Of a stretch of 64,000 nt of DNA, positions 1 to 11,583 are shown piece after piece. The stretch covers positions 558,125 through 622,124 of the forward strand of contig RHPI01001715.1 of NCBI GenBank assembly GCA_009103225.1, written 5' to 3'. This DNA comes from Chlorokybus atmophyticus (taxonomy: Eukaryota > Streptophyta > Chlorokybophyceae > Chlorokybales > Chlorokybaceae). The position numbers were made by a program, and so were the translations under genes. The notes under the pieces are model-generated. The model did no database searches. It was not told the DNA's origin and saw only the letters and a list, made by a program, of their open reading frames with translations. The first letter of the stretch is position 1, and every line of letters starts with the position of its first letter.

Positions 1-284
1 CAGATTTCTGTGTTGCCAGAATTGGCAATTGAATGATTGCATGACAGACTACGAGCTCAACCAACACAAAGATGAAGGCAGCTTGTTTCAAGTTCACCAA
101 TTCACACTGGCAAACCAGAAACACAACACAGCCGTACTCTCTCTGCTGTCAACCAACGCCGTCCTGAAACCAGCAGACTGCACAGTGACAACACATGCCT
201 AGAACACATGCCCCAACCGAGCACGAGGCAGCATTAACGCAAAGCAAGAACCCTATGATTATACAAACTTCATGCGCTGTAGGC

Positions 285-2565
285 CCAGAAGTGCACTTGT
301 GGAAAGCTACACTCAAAGGCCTTGAAAAGTAGTCCACCTTTCAACATTCAACATAGTTCAGCAAATGGATATCGCACAACTTGGATAATATGCCCATGAC
401 ATGAACCGCAAAGCCACCATCATCAGCTTCTGACCCATACTCAATGACATGTCATGACAGCAACCACAAGCGCATTCGACAGCAAGCAGTTGCAACAGAA
501 ATAAGGCCCAGCATAAAGAGCCTTACCGGCTGTCGAGGAAGTCGGTCGACAAACAGCACCGTTGAGAAGTATGATTCCACTGTCTTGCCATCGTACCAGT
601 CAACACGCATGGCATGTTCCTTACTCTGAGTTAGCTGCGTGTCATTTTTTGCTGCAACAGCCTGCAGGTTGACAAATGGTGACAAATGGTGCATCACGCA
701 ATCTATTGCATACCAGCAGCAAAGTGCTGTGCTTCAGCATCGCTGTGCTGTTGTCTATACCTGTGTGCGCAGGCGAAACTCCACAAACCCGTAGCCTTTA
801 CTTTGTTCGCGTGGATTTGCAACAACCTGTCAAGCAGAAGCTATGTAAAGACACCAGCACAATTACTGCAACATCATGCCGAGATATAATTAGGAGAAGA
901 TCTGCCTAGCACTTACAAATGCGCGTTCGATGGCGCCATACTTTGTGAAGATGCCACGAAGCTGAGAATCGTCGACATCAGTTGCAAGGTTGGAGACAAA
1001 CAAGAATGAATCTAGAGCATGCAGCTGTATCTCCAGGGCTTTGATCTTGTCACTGGCTGCCGCCTTCTCTGCTCTCTCTCGAAGGGCTGACTTTAAGTGA
1101 TTTACATTCTCAACTGAGACAGCTGCCGTTGGAGCGCGCTGAGCGAGGTGCACAGCGCAGACATCCTTGCCACTTTCAAAGTCAACGGAGACAGCCTCTG
1201 CCCCAAGCTCCGTGAACAACGCTGCAATGTCCTGTCAGCACGGCCATGGTTGGAGGTGATATGCAGTGATGAACCTCGCAGACCTACAACAGTCCTACCA
1301 CAAACGCAACTCATCAGAAGAGGTGACTCACCTCTTCTGACCAGTTGCCTTTAAGACCACTCAAACGCAGACAGACTCTGCGATGCCAACTTTCAGGTAT
1401 CGTCATCAACTCCCACTCTTCAAGAAATGACTGCTGCTCTTGCCCTGTTGTGCTGTGTGCATGGCCATTGGCAACAGCTGCTAACGCCTCCTCCTGATGC
1501 GGGGATGTAGACGGTGAAGTACCTGCAGCAGGCTCCTGTGACACCAGCATATAAGCTAGGCTTGTGGTCCATTTCAGAGAAACGACACTACCACATGCCA
1601 CCACCACAATGCAAACCTCTGATCTACCAGCCTTTGCATGGTACCATGGACAGCATGGCCCCAAGCCAGCACGCACACAGCACCAACTGACCTCTTTTAC
1701 TTGCTGTGCCTCTTGGTCTATGACATTCTCATCAACAGTTGCGGCAGGCTCGGCTTGAGGGTGAGTGCCATCAGCGTCATCAGTGGATGTCAGCTCTACG
1801 ACACGATCAGCAACACTGGGGGTGACTGCTTCGCGCTTGACTATAGCCAAAAAATCCTCGTCTAGACCGTCCTGCAGAAGCAACAGCAAATGTTGCATGA
1901 GAGGACTGGATGCATGGGGGCTGTCACCGAGCACGCCGACTGGTACCGCTTTGTCAATTGTAACACCCAAAAAACCACATGGCTACCTGTGCAATGATTG
2001 CTTTTGCACCTTGAGAGGGAATGCAAATAGCGGATGTGCGCTGCAAGTGGATATCCCAATGATTTGGACTAGACGAGCTTGCTGAGCACAATGCACAGTG
2101 CACCATTGAAACTGCGATGCACAATGTGTCGGATAGCGCCATTGTGTACTGCAGCTAACATAAGACTTCTTGCTGCTAAACAAACACGGACACCCTCCGC
2201 AGCATGTCAAGAAGCCTTGGGCTATGGCACAAATCGACTCAGACAAGCAACGATGCACTCATGTGCAACAAATACAGCAGATCCATCTGCCAGGAAGGCC
2301 ACTGCTGTTGAACCTAACACACCACATGTAATGTACTGACTGCACATCTCACCGTTAACTGCGCAGCATTGCCGTTGGCTTTTGCTGACAAGTCAAGCTC
2401 CGCAGGCTCCACAGGCTCGGGCGGAGCCTCTGGCTCGGCTTCGGCGACGCCGCCGGCACTCGGTTCCACCTGCTGGCCAGCCTCCACCTCCGGCTGCAAG
2501 CCTACCCCTTCAGGCGCAGCCTCGCTCCCGTCCGTAGCATCCATGCTCCCGTCCGTGGCATCCAT
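285..2565 (-). CDS. RAVER-like protein with three RRM domains, 3' end unresolved
   Basis: Probable nuclear RNA-binding protein of the RAVER (PTB-binding) type. Exons read by phase, all phase 0: 2565-2353, 1871-1692, 1535-1332, 1231-917, 826-761, 661-527, then a less certain exon near 345-285. Exon 1 is acidic and Pro-rich. The first RRM spans the intron at 1331 (LSGLKGNW, then DIAALF). The second has RNP2 LFVSNL and RNP1 KGYGFVEF. After the linker AMRVDWYDGKTV, the third begins STVLFVDRLPRQ. The order, and the VDRLP motif opening the third RRM, match animal RAVER1 closely. The fragment RPLSVAFHKC near 310 looks like the last strand of RRM3, but the middle of RRM3 is not resolved. The start ATG was chosen as the first in exon 1. 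The gene is divergent from the HDAC gene. Confidence 0.72.
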
Positions 2566-3005
2566 ACCCACAGCAATTCAGCAAAGCTTGAGAGGAAGTA
2601 ACAAGTCAACCTGGCCCCTCATAGCCGATCTCAAGGCCGCAACCGCCAATGCTGCCACCGCCGCCCGCCCTACCACCGCCGCTTGCAGTCCGTTGCAAAC
2701 CCTACGTCAACGACTTCCGTTCAAAGAGGAAGCCAACGGAAGCCAAAATTGCAACTTCCACCAGCACGCTACTAGTATTGCCGGAGAGAATGCCCCGACC
2801 TCTGGGCGCATGCGGACGACGGCGGTGACGGCGGTGACGGAGCCAGCAACCAGCTGGAGCAGGCGACTTAGAATGCTGATAATGCGTCTTAACTGCAGTA
2901 TATGTTGACCAAGCATTCTTGTGGCTCGTCTGGCCGCGGGTTGTTCACGTAGTTTTTAGGTTTGTCCACTGCTGCTGAGCTCAGCACGCCGCTGAGCACG
3001 TCAAC
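2566..3005. promoter_or_regulatory. Spacer between divergent RAVER-like and HDAC genes
   Basis: About 440 bases lie between the two divergent start codons. The spacer should hold the 5' UTRs and promoters of both genes. I see no TATA-like box that I would defend. An open frame across this stretch on the plus strand is mostly antisense of RAVER exon 1. Confidence 0.5.
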
Positions 3006-6000
3006 ATGGAGCCGGCCGAGGAGGAGCTATCGCTGCGTCTCTCTGCTCTTGGTTTGAAGGATGGAGCTGCCTTAACTGAAAGCCAGAAAGCAGGTGAGGA
3101 GTGCTTGCTGCTTGTGGTTCAAGGGTCCCATCATCATGCTTGCTGAATTGGCCACATGCATAAAGAGGGTTGAAGGCTGAGCTGACGTGCGTCGCACAGC
3201 AAGATGTGCACGATCCTTCCTAGATTGAGGTACGTTGCTGATTTCTTATTGTTTGCGGCAGGTGCTCAACCCAGTAAGTCCGCCGTTGGACTGGTGTATG
3301 ATGAGCGCATGACTGAGCACTGCACACCCTACCCTGAGCCACATCCGGAACAGCCGGTAAGCACTGGTCGTCAGGTTATCATTCACCATGCTATGGCCTC
3401 ATGTCACTGACGCCTGCCCAGTGCATGTGACATGCATGGCAGTGTGCAGCTGACGTGCACACAGGCTTCTGCCGGTCAACTCGATGTGCCTGCTCACATA
3501 CGCGACCAAGCTGCGCCCTGACACTGGGGTCATGTGCAGGCTCGCATAACCAGCATTTATGATAGGTTGGTAAGGGATGGACTTGCAGACCAGTGCATAC
3601 GAGTGCCTGCGCGGCCGGCCACTGAGGAGGAGTTGCAAAGTGCGTGAGTAGCGTGTGCGAGTTGCCGCGACCATGACCAGTCAATTGCTTGTATCTTCGC
3701 TTGCAGTGTAGCAGGCTCATCACAGGTGCACCGACAGGTTTGCATTCGCCAGAACATGTCAAGTTGATGATGTCTATCAGCGGAGAATATACTCAGGAAG
3801 AACGGAATGGGCTTGCAGAGAGCATGGACTCAATCTACCTCAACGAAGCGTCATCATCAGCAGCGCTTCTGTCTGCTGGCTCTGTCATTGAGGTAACACT
3901 TCAATCACTACTTGGCAAACCTTGTTCGCAAAGAACCGGTGCTCACAGACGGCTGCATGCTGACTACAAGTCCTTACAGAGATGTCGCACTGCAGGCTGC
4001 TATGCGCGTAGCAAACGGCGAGCTGCTAAGGTGCATTGCAGTTGTGCGCCCACCTGGCCATCATGCAGAGCACAAAGCTGCTCGCGGGTTTTGTTTGTAC
4101 AACAATGTAGCACTTGCGGCCAAGCAGATACTGTTGAAGCAGGTCTGTGCCTTGGCCATTAGTGAAGGGTTGAGCTGTCAAGTGAATGTATGCTCGCTGA
4201 CTTGATGGTGCAGGAGCTGGCGATTAAGAAGATCCTGATAGTCGATTGGGACGTTCATCATGGTATGTTGCATGCAGATGTCATGCATGCTGGCATGTTG
4301 CTTATTGGCGCTGTGCAGGGAATGGCATTCAGCAGATGTTTTGGGAAGATGCAGCAGTGTTGTACTTTTCAGTTCATAGGTGAGCTTGCATACACATGAC
4401 TGCTGGCGCGGGTGCTCTGCGTAGAATTCCCATAGATATGTTGCAGGCCTTGCGAACATGTAGGCGGCAAATTGACTTGTGTTTGTCAGGTACGACCGTG
4501 GCATGTTCTACCCATGCAGTCAAGAGGGCAATGCCGAACATGTAGGCGGAGGCAAGGGAGCAGGTTACAATGTCAATGTTCCATGGCCTGGAAGTGGATT
4601 TGGTGAGTCATTTGACAGGTGCTTACGGACTGCTGATGCATGCACCTGTGAGCACTCAGCCGTTGTCTAGTACGTGATGCTAGCTGCTTCTACGCCATGC
4701 AGGTGATGCTGACTACCTGTCTGTATGGCACCGAGTGCTGCTTCCAATTGCTTACGAGTATGCACCTGACCTGGTTCTTATTTCGGCCGGCTTTGATGCT
4801 GGTATGTGCCTGACATCGCAATACGGCTGCTGCAGCAGTGCACTGCCACTGCCACAGTGCTGTCTAGTCACTTCGGCAGCGGGCACATGCACCACTTGCT
4901 TTCATGTCACGGGGTCATTTGCTATACACGCGGTTCTTAGCTTCCCTCAAAGTAAATGCGTACTGTGCAGCTGAAGGTGATCCCCTTGGACGCTGCTGTT
5001 TGACGCCTGTCGGGTATGCGCATCTTACGCATGCACTGCTTGCCTTGGCATCTGGGCGTTGTATCCTCGCTTTGGAGGGCGGTTACAACTTGACAAGCAT
5101 CTCTAATTCTATGGCGGCCTGCACCGCTGTCATGGTTGGCTATCCTGTTCCAGCCTGGCCAGAAGACGCTGCACTGTCACCCAGGACGGCAGCAACTATT
5201 AATGAGGCAAGTTGTGAGCGTGCTTTGCAGCCTGTCTTATCAGCCATTGGTAACAAGTTCTGTTTGCAGGTGCTGGTAGAGCACGCAAGATTCTGGAGGT
5301 GCTTGGATCAGCCTCATCTCTTTACCACGTGGGTGAAGCAGAAACTCTCTGAGACCGGCAGCTCAGCAGTGAAGGCAAGGCAAATGACAGTAATTGCAAA
5401 TGTGTGACTGTGGCGTGAGGCTTTCTGTCGTCACTGCAGGTTGTCTCTCAAGCTCTACAGCTTGCCGACAATAGCACACTGGAGTCTTGGACCGAAAACA
5501 AAGCCAAGGATTGGCTTGCAGACATGGCAAACAACACAGAGCCGTGGGCAGCAGTGAGAGCAGCGGCAAGCACACTTCGGAAAAAGAAGATACCATCTGG
5601 GTATGTACTGCTTTATGTCGTGCCTTTTTCAGACCAGTCTGTTACCCTTGACATGTCACATCTGTCAGCATGTGTTCGGGCTGTTGGTGCCAGCTCAAGG
5701 CTGTTCCTCTCAACCTTGGCAGGCTAGCCAAGAGAAGAAGCAAACAGGCCGCAGTGCGTGAGCCGAAGGAGTTGTTGGACTCGAATGCTGCGCTTGTCCT
5801 GGACACTAGCACTGAACCATCGGTTCAGCCAATTGCAGTGACAAGTGGTGCGTCTGCTGCGCTTGATGAAGAAGAAGTTGAAGATGGGGTATCAACAGCC
5901 CAAGTGATGGGTGAGCGGAACTCACTCGGCTGAGTATTGGACCTCGCTGGTTCCAAGTCTTGCCCAAGGCAAGCATCAAGTGAAACTGTAGTCCACATCC

Positions 6001-7026
6001 AGTTGCCTGCAGTGTTCACCACGGGTGCTGAGCAGGGTTGTCATTGCCTGTCTTGCGGATGCTATGGGTATTGTAAGAGCACACTTAGAGTGTGTGCTTT
6101 CTCCTACAGGCAATCAAGGAGATGCGCTTGGCAGCCCAAACTCACGAGTATGGGAGTTGAGCATGCTGGACAGCACATACTGTTGGTATGCAAGCTATGG
6201 ATCCAACATGTGGCAAGATCGCTTCATGTGTTACATTCAAGGAGGCCAAGTCGCAGGGATGACAAAACCTTGCAGAGGCTCATCAGACCAGAGGCCGCCT
6301 GTTGCAAAACTTACAAGGTCACCATGGTTTGCTTGTCGCCCTCTCTGATATAGTAGTATTAAGCTGGTGTGTGGAGGTGGGTGTGCACGTTTGCACTGAA
6401 CATGTTCTTGCAATTCACAGGGTGATACCGCACCAGCTATTTTTCGCAAGGAACACCAGGATCTGGGGTGCAGGAGGCGCATGTTTCTTGGATCCTGTTC
6501 CATCAGCCTCCGCGGCCACACACATTGTCATGTACAAGATCACTCTGCGCCAGTTCAATGATGTCTTCATCCAAGAGAATGCACAGGCTACAGAAGCGCC
6601 TTTGTTGGATTTGACTGCGCTTACCGTCTTGCGTGCTATGCCAGCTCATGAAACTATGCACTTGTGCAAGGTATGTGTGAACATCCGTGCAAAGGTTGTG
6701 CTATAACGGGAGGTTTTGTTCCTGAACAAGGCTGTTGTTTCCACTCGCTGCAGGGTTGGTATGGAGGGCTCAAGTATCTCACCGACGAAAGCGGGGCGCC
6801 CGTCATGACATTCACCTGCCCTCTTGCAGACATGAAATTGTACAGGGATGGTACTTTACCTCTTAACCCTCCAAGCGCAGCCTATGCTGCTGCCATTGCG
6901 CGAGGACTAGTGCATGGTGTGGGTCTGTCAACCGAGGAGGCAACCGAGTACGTGAGCACTCGTGCCGCACTCCAAAATGCTGATTTGCAGCGATTGGTAG
7001 ACCAGGAAAGTTCTGCTAGAATGTAG
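3006..7026 (+). CDS. Class II histone deacetylase with C-terminal AIG2/GGCT-like domain
   Basis: Zn-dependent lysine deacetylase of the plant HDA5/HDA18 type. Sixteen exons in consistent phase: 3006-3093, 3262-3356, 3540-3643, 3715-3892, 3996-4142, 4214-4262, 4319-4379, 4490-4602, 4703-4801, 4977-5206, 5270-5374, 5440-5600, 5723-5910, 6110-6317, 6421-6670, 6754-7026 (about 782 residues). The catalytic domain shows [55 protein letters not shown] and LALEGGYNL, so the His pair, Asp/His zinc ligands and active-site Tyr are present. The C-terminal third has [10 protein letters not shown] and FMCYIQGG, typical of AIG2/gamma-glutamylcyclotransferase-like folds. Introns after exons 10 and 11 start with GC. 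The start ATG has an in-frame acidic N-terminus. It probably acts on histones or tubulin; the substrate is not deducible. Confidence 0.93.
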
Positions 7027-7936
7027 CGGGTGCGACACTGCACTGCTTGCTAATGGCGTATAGATAAATATAAATGTACCCACATGTGCGGGGTTGGGCT
7101 GCAAACATGCTAGGGTAGAAGCACATGCGTATCCTGCATATTGTGTACATAGCGTCGTGCACTGGCGCGCGTGCTTGACGTGCAAGTTGTAAATGCGCAA
7201 GTTTCTGATCATGTCAGCGACACTGTGAGAGAGGAGGGGGGGGGGGGGGGGGNNNNNNNNNNNNNNNNNNNNNNNNNNNNNNNNNNNNNNNNNNNNNNNN
7301 NNNNNNNNNNNNNNNNNNNNNNNNNNNNNNNNNNNNNNNNNNNNNNNNNNNNNNNNNNNNNNNNNNNNNNNNNNNNNNNNNNNNNNNNNNNNNNNNNNNN
7401 NNNNNNNNNNNNNNNNNNNNNNNNNNNNNNNNNNNNNNNNNNNNNNNNNNNNNNNNNNNNNNNNNNNNNNNNNNNNNNNNNNNNNNNNNNNNNNNNNNNN
7501 NNNNNNNNNNNNNNGGGGGGGGGGGTCCCGGTTGTCACATGAACGTTTGCTCTCACTGCAAGGATAGTGTATGGTGAATTCAACTGACATGGTGCTCGTA
7601 GCAAGTTGGAAAGTCGCTTGTGCAAGTGCTGCATGGTTGTGTTGCATTGCCTTCCCCTGTGCAAGGTGGTCTACATGAACGGCGTTGACCGCATGTGGAC
7701 ATGATGCTTGGTCCATTGCATGTGTCGTGCATACGTGTTGCGAATTTGTTGTACACACGTGACACTCACTTAGTAAACACAGCGCCCATAATCACAAGCA
7801 GCTAATCCCCCAACAGTGTCTGGGCTAACGACATGTAGCAACTCGCAAAGGAGGGATTTACCCGCATCGATTGTACTGCACACAACGGATGCCTGTAACC
7901 AGGGAAGCACCACGGTAATTCATGGCGGCTGCAACA
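7027..7936. other. Intergenic stretch with assembly gap flanked by poly-G
   Basis: No gene is seen. Bases 7253-7514 are N, with G runs of about 17 bases before and 11 after. The remaining sequence would hold the HDAC 3' UTR and the region downstream of the HSPA12-like pseudogene. Open frames running through the Ns are artefacts. Confidence 0.85.
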
Positions 7937-10514
7937 TCATAGCTCGTTGTGAGACTGATAAACCACCTTGCGTGCAAATTTCGCCTGTGTGTTCAGACCG
8001 CAAGCCTCAGCTTCTATAGGCGCTCGCCCGAAGTATAAGGCAAGCTCAGCAGAACGCTCTCTGCCAAGGGATGTGTCCTCTCTACGTGTGGAGAACCTGC
8101 TCACTGGGGTAAACACCTCGTCTGTTACATGCTCAGGGAGATGATCTGGATCAGCGTCTGTCGCCAGCAATTCTACATGAAGGTTCTTCTGTTTGCGGTC
8201 AACAGGCCGGCAGAAACCCTTCACTGCCTCGTCGTGACTGATTGTTTGGCCCCGCTTGACGTATATTCTCACCCGGTGGTAACACAACCTTTGACCGTCA
8301 TCGCTCACGTGCAAGTAGCTGAGAGGGTCAACGCCTTCCCGGAACGGCAATGCAACGGAGCGAACATACGTGCGCCTGGCGATCCTGGACACAACAGTTG
8401 AAGTGTCCAGCCCAATGGGCAAGCCCCGTACAGCACCGACAAGCCCCTGAGTTGCGAGGCACCAGCACCCGGTCCGCACCGTGGACCTGCTTGAGCTTCG
8501 CCTGTAGCGCATAAGAGTGCAGATTGTGTGCGGTTATGGCGCATGCACATGCTTGCTTAGGGTCGTACGCGCATTGCCAAAGCATGTACAGGCTTGACTG
8601 GGAGCATGCAAGACTGTTATGGCAAACAGAGTGTTTCCCATAGCTCTAGCTCCAGCCTGTGACAGCACCAACATCAACAACAGCACCAACTCACTACCTG
8701 CACGTATGGAGACATTGCAAATCCACCCACAAGGATAATCTTGGTGCGAACATCAACCATGGCACTCTGCCAGGGTGTCGTCAATGTGTTGCATGACCGT
8801 TCGCAACACCTCGCTGAAGAAGCCTTCCATGTCGTTAGAGTTAAGGTGAATGTGGGAGCACTGCTGCAGCTGATGTATCTGAGCATGGTTTATCTCTCCT
8901 CCTGCCAACCTCATGCGCTCCAGCATGGTGGCGAGGGCAAACCTCACCCTGCAGACTCAGGCTGATTGAAGGAGTTTCGCTGCTATGGCTGGTGAAAACT
9001 TGCTTGACGATGTACCACTGCCTCCATAACGCTTGCAACACCGACTTGTCAACAGCCTGCGTGCAATGGTGTATGGAGCTGTCAACAGTCAACACTCTAA
9101 AAGTCAATCAGTGCATAGTTGCAGGCTAACTGTAGCACACTGGTTGACCTCATGACCGTGACAACGCGAACTGCTACTGCTGGTGACTTCCCACACCACG
9201 CGCACGGGAGTTTGTTTGGAGAAACCAACCAACCTCGCGACCCCACCACGACCACCACCACCACCAATACCAACATCAACATCAATGATTATGTCCACCG
9301 AAGTACAGGCGTGACTGCACACATACGTACCTTGAGCATCGGCACCTTGTTGTTGGCAAACTCCAAGAAAGCATCATCCACATCAATGCCACCACAGCGG
9401 GCCCCTCTTCCAGCCGAACTGAACTCGCATACTCTGCCGTCTTCTTCCCTCAGCTCATGGGCAACAAGGTCAACCGTTCCGCCACCCATGTCCACAACCA
9501 CAAACTTGTCGCCCTTCACCAAGAGAGGCCCCTAGAAACCTCCATCCCTCTGACAGTAGAGTGCAGCAACTTCAGGCTCTAGCGTGGTGATGAGAGGGCT
9601 GCTCGCTGGCTGAAGGGTGATGCGAAGAAGAGCCGTCCGTCTTGATCATTTAGGCACGCTGCGTAACAAAAGCACGTGTACACCATGACGTGCACGGTGT
9701 TGACACTCTTGATGAGACACACAATCTTGCGCACAGGCATAGCCATGGTGAAACAAGTGGTCCCCCTTCGTGGCAATGCTGCTAACCTTTGCAGCTTACT
9801 GCATGGCTGCCTTGTCATCCCAGATGGCCGGCACGGTGACGCACCACTGTACCTGTGCCTGTCGGACTGTCGGAGAAACTTGTTGCGGATCTCCTCCGTT
9901 GTATAGTTGCTTAGAAAGCGCAGGTAGTGCGCGATGACGCGTGTTGTGCTTGGTTCTTCGGGCAAATCGGCCGGGCGCAGCTGCGGCTGAATCAGCCACC
10001 GTTGGAAGCGCTCTAGCACAACCTGTCGCTGCGCTTGCGGCCCTGTAGAGAAGTCTGTTGCTGCTGTTGTGTTGGGATTGTTGTTGAGGGTGACCTCGGC
10101 CTCCCAACCCCACTTGGTGGCCTCCTATTCCCCATCCATATCCTGCACACAAGACATCAATATATGGATGCCCAGGGCCATGCAGGTGAGCTGAAACTTT
10201 CACATGCTGACATGCAACAAGTGCCCGTCCCTTTTTCCCTTCTCTTTTTTGGAGTTAGCAAATATCTTACTCTGGTGTACAGAATCATTGTGGGCAGCTT
10301 GCAATAGGAGAACTGAGAGTAAGGCCAAGTGCATGTGACCTGCACAGCTCCATCCTGCCCACTGTAACCGTAGCCTGCCAGCAGCTGTGGGTAGCCATCG
10401 CATAGCTTTCAAATATGCTTCGTGGCATGCAGCAACCACACACCATACAACAAACTGGAACAACTACCTGAAAACGTTGTGCCGAAATCGATGCTGGCCA
10501 CGACGACGCTTCGG
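7937..10514 (-). pseudogene. HSPA12-like HSP70-family gene, disrupted
   Basis: Fragments in the right order match the atypical HSP70 proteins HSPA12A/B (actin-like ATPase fold). They are: phosphate loop ASIDFGTTFS (exon 10514-10468), WCVTVPAIWDDKAA (about 9850), TTLEPEVAALYC (about 9570), VVVDMGGGTVDL (about 9500), a helical stretch (8947-8755), KIILVGGFAMSPYVQ (about 8720), and a C-terminal exon (from about 8512 to the stop at 7937) with SRIARRTYVRS. Reading through needs three frame changes: near 9865-9880, near 8755, and near 8445 (between VPRNS and QGLVGAV). It also crosses an in-frame TAG at 9532-9534. The first exon lies upstream of a GA microsatellite and was not found. Neighbouring genes read cleanly, so true decay is more likely than general sequence error. 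Confidence 0.78.
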
Positions 10515-10526
10515 CTGCAAATAAGT

Positions 10527-10530
<4 letters not shown>

Positions 10531-10605
<75 letters not shown>
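10531..10605. repeat. GA dinucleotide microsatellite
   Basis: An uninterrupted GA run of about 75 bases. It is followed at about 10615-10690 by short imperfect tandem copies of TTGACTAGTG and TTGACT. It sits just upstream of the first recognisable exon of the HSPA12-like pseudogene and may lie in an intron or the old promoter. Confidence 0.95.
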
Positions 10606-10607
<2 letters not shown>

Positions 10608-11583
10608 TTTCAGTTTGACGATTGACTTTGACCATTGACTAGTGTTGACTAGTGTTGACTTTAACCAGAGTTCACTAGAGTTGACTAGTGCTTAGTCGCA
10701 TAGTACATAATACACTGTATACTGCTTAATACAGTGGGTCGCACATTGTCTCTATAATTGGCGCGCTTGCTGCACTTGTCCTTAGTAGTATTGCTTTTTA
10801 ATATTAGTGAGGACCTCAAGGAGTTGCAGTGGATGGTGTTCGTCCTCTCCCACTGCAAGGGCGCGTAAAGGACATGCGTAGACGGAGGTCGCAGACACAA
10901 AGGTCTGTGAGAGTTACTGCTAGCCTATAAGTAGTTGCTGGTGTTACGCTGCATACACTAGAGGTTGCATTGCTGTGGAGTTATTTTTTTGGTAGCACAC
11001 AGGTGTGCGGTACTGGTTAGAACACTTTAATTGATTGGCATGCAAGGACTGAGTTGTATAGCTAGCTAACAGGAGATGGGAGGGGTGCTTTCCTTGGTAG
11101 AAAGGTCTTATCAACCCTTGCACGGCCTACACTCTGGTACAGCATTGCTAAGGTAGAGAACTCAGTGTAGTTTATAGCATAGTTTGCCATTGAGGGAGTC
11201 TTCGAAACCACCTAAGCAAGGTCAGGCGTGGCGTGGTGGAACCTGATGCGACAACTATGAGGAGGTAGGTCGGACAGTCAAAGACACATTGCATAAGCTT
11301 GCATGCGACATACCCCCACTCACCCTGGGTGAAGTCCGCGACATCATGGCCAATTGCAACTAAATGGCTTCATTCACACTGTGCCGTCACATGTACATAC
11401 ATGCAAAAGCTTATGCCGCCCTTGCTATATATAAAACATCTGCTACTGCGTGCCAAGCCCTGGCAGTGTAGCTCAGCTAGCAATAGCCTGTCATGATGAT
11501 GATGGGACAGCTGCGTGCAGAGCTCGGCCGTGCAAAAGGGTAATGTGTGTACGCAAAGTAGTTGAGTGTGTGTGCTATGATTG
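10606..11583. other. Intergenic, no gene seen
   Basis: After the TTGACT-type short repeats I find no open frame with recognisable content. The right part would include the promoter and 5' UTR of the gene starting at 11584. Confidence 0.6.

Noticed and set aside
2369-2908. Long plus-strand open frame of 179 codons
   Set aside because: Mostly antisense of RAVER exon 1 and the divergent spacer; its Ser/Ala/Thr content comes from the acidic/Pro-rich coding on the other strand.
6928-7758. Minus-strand frame of 276 codons through the gap
   Set aside because: It is open only because Ns and poly-C are translated.
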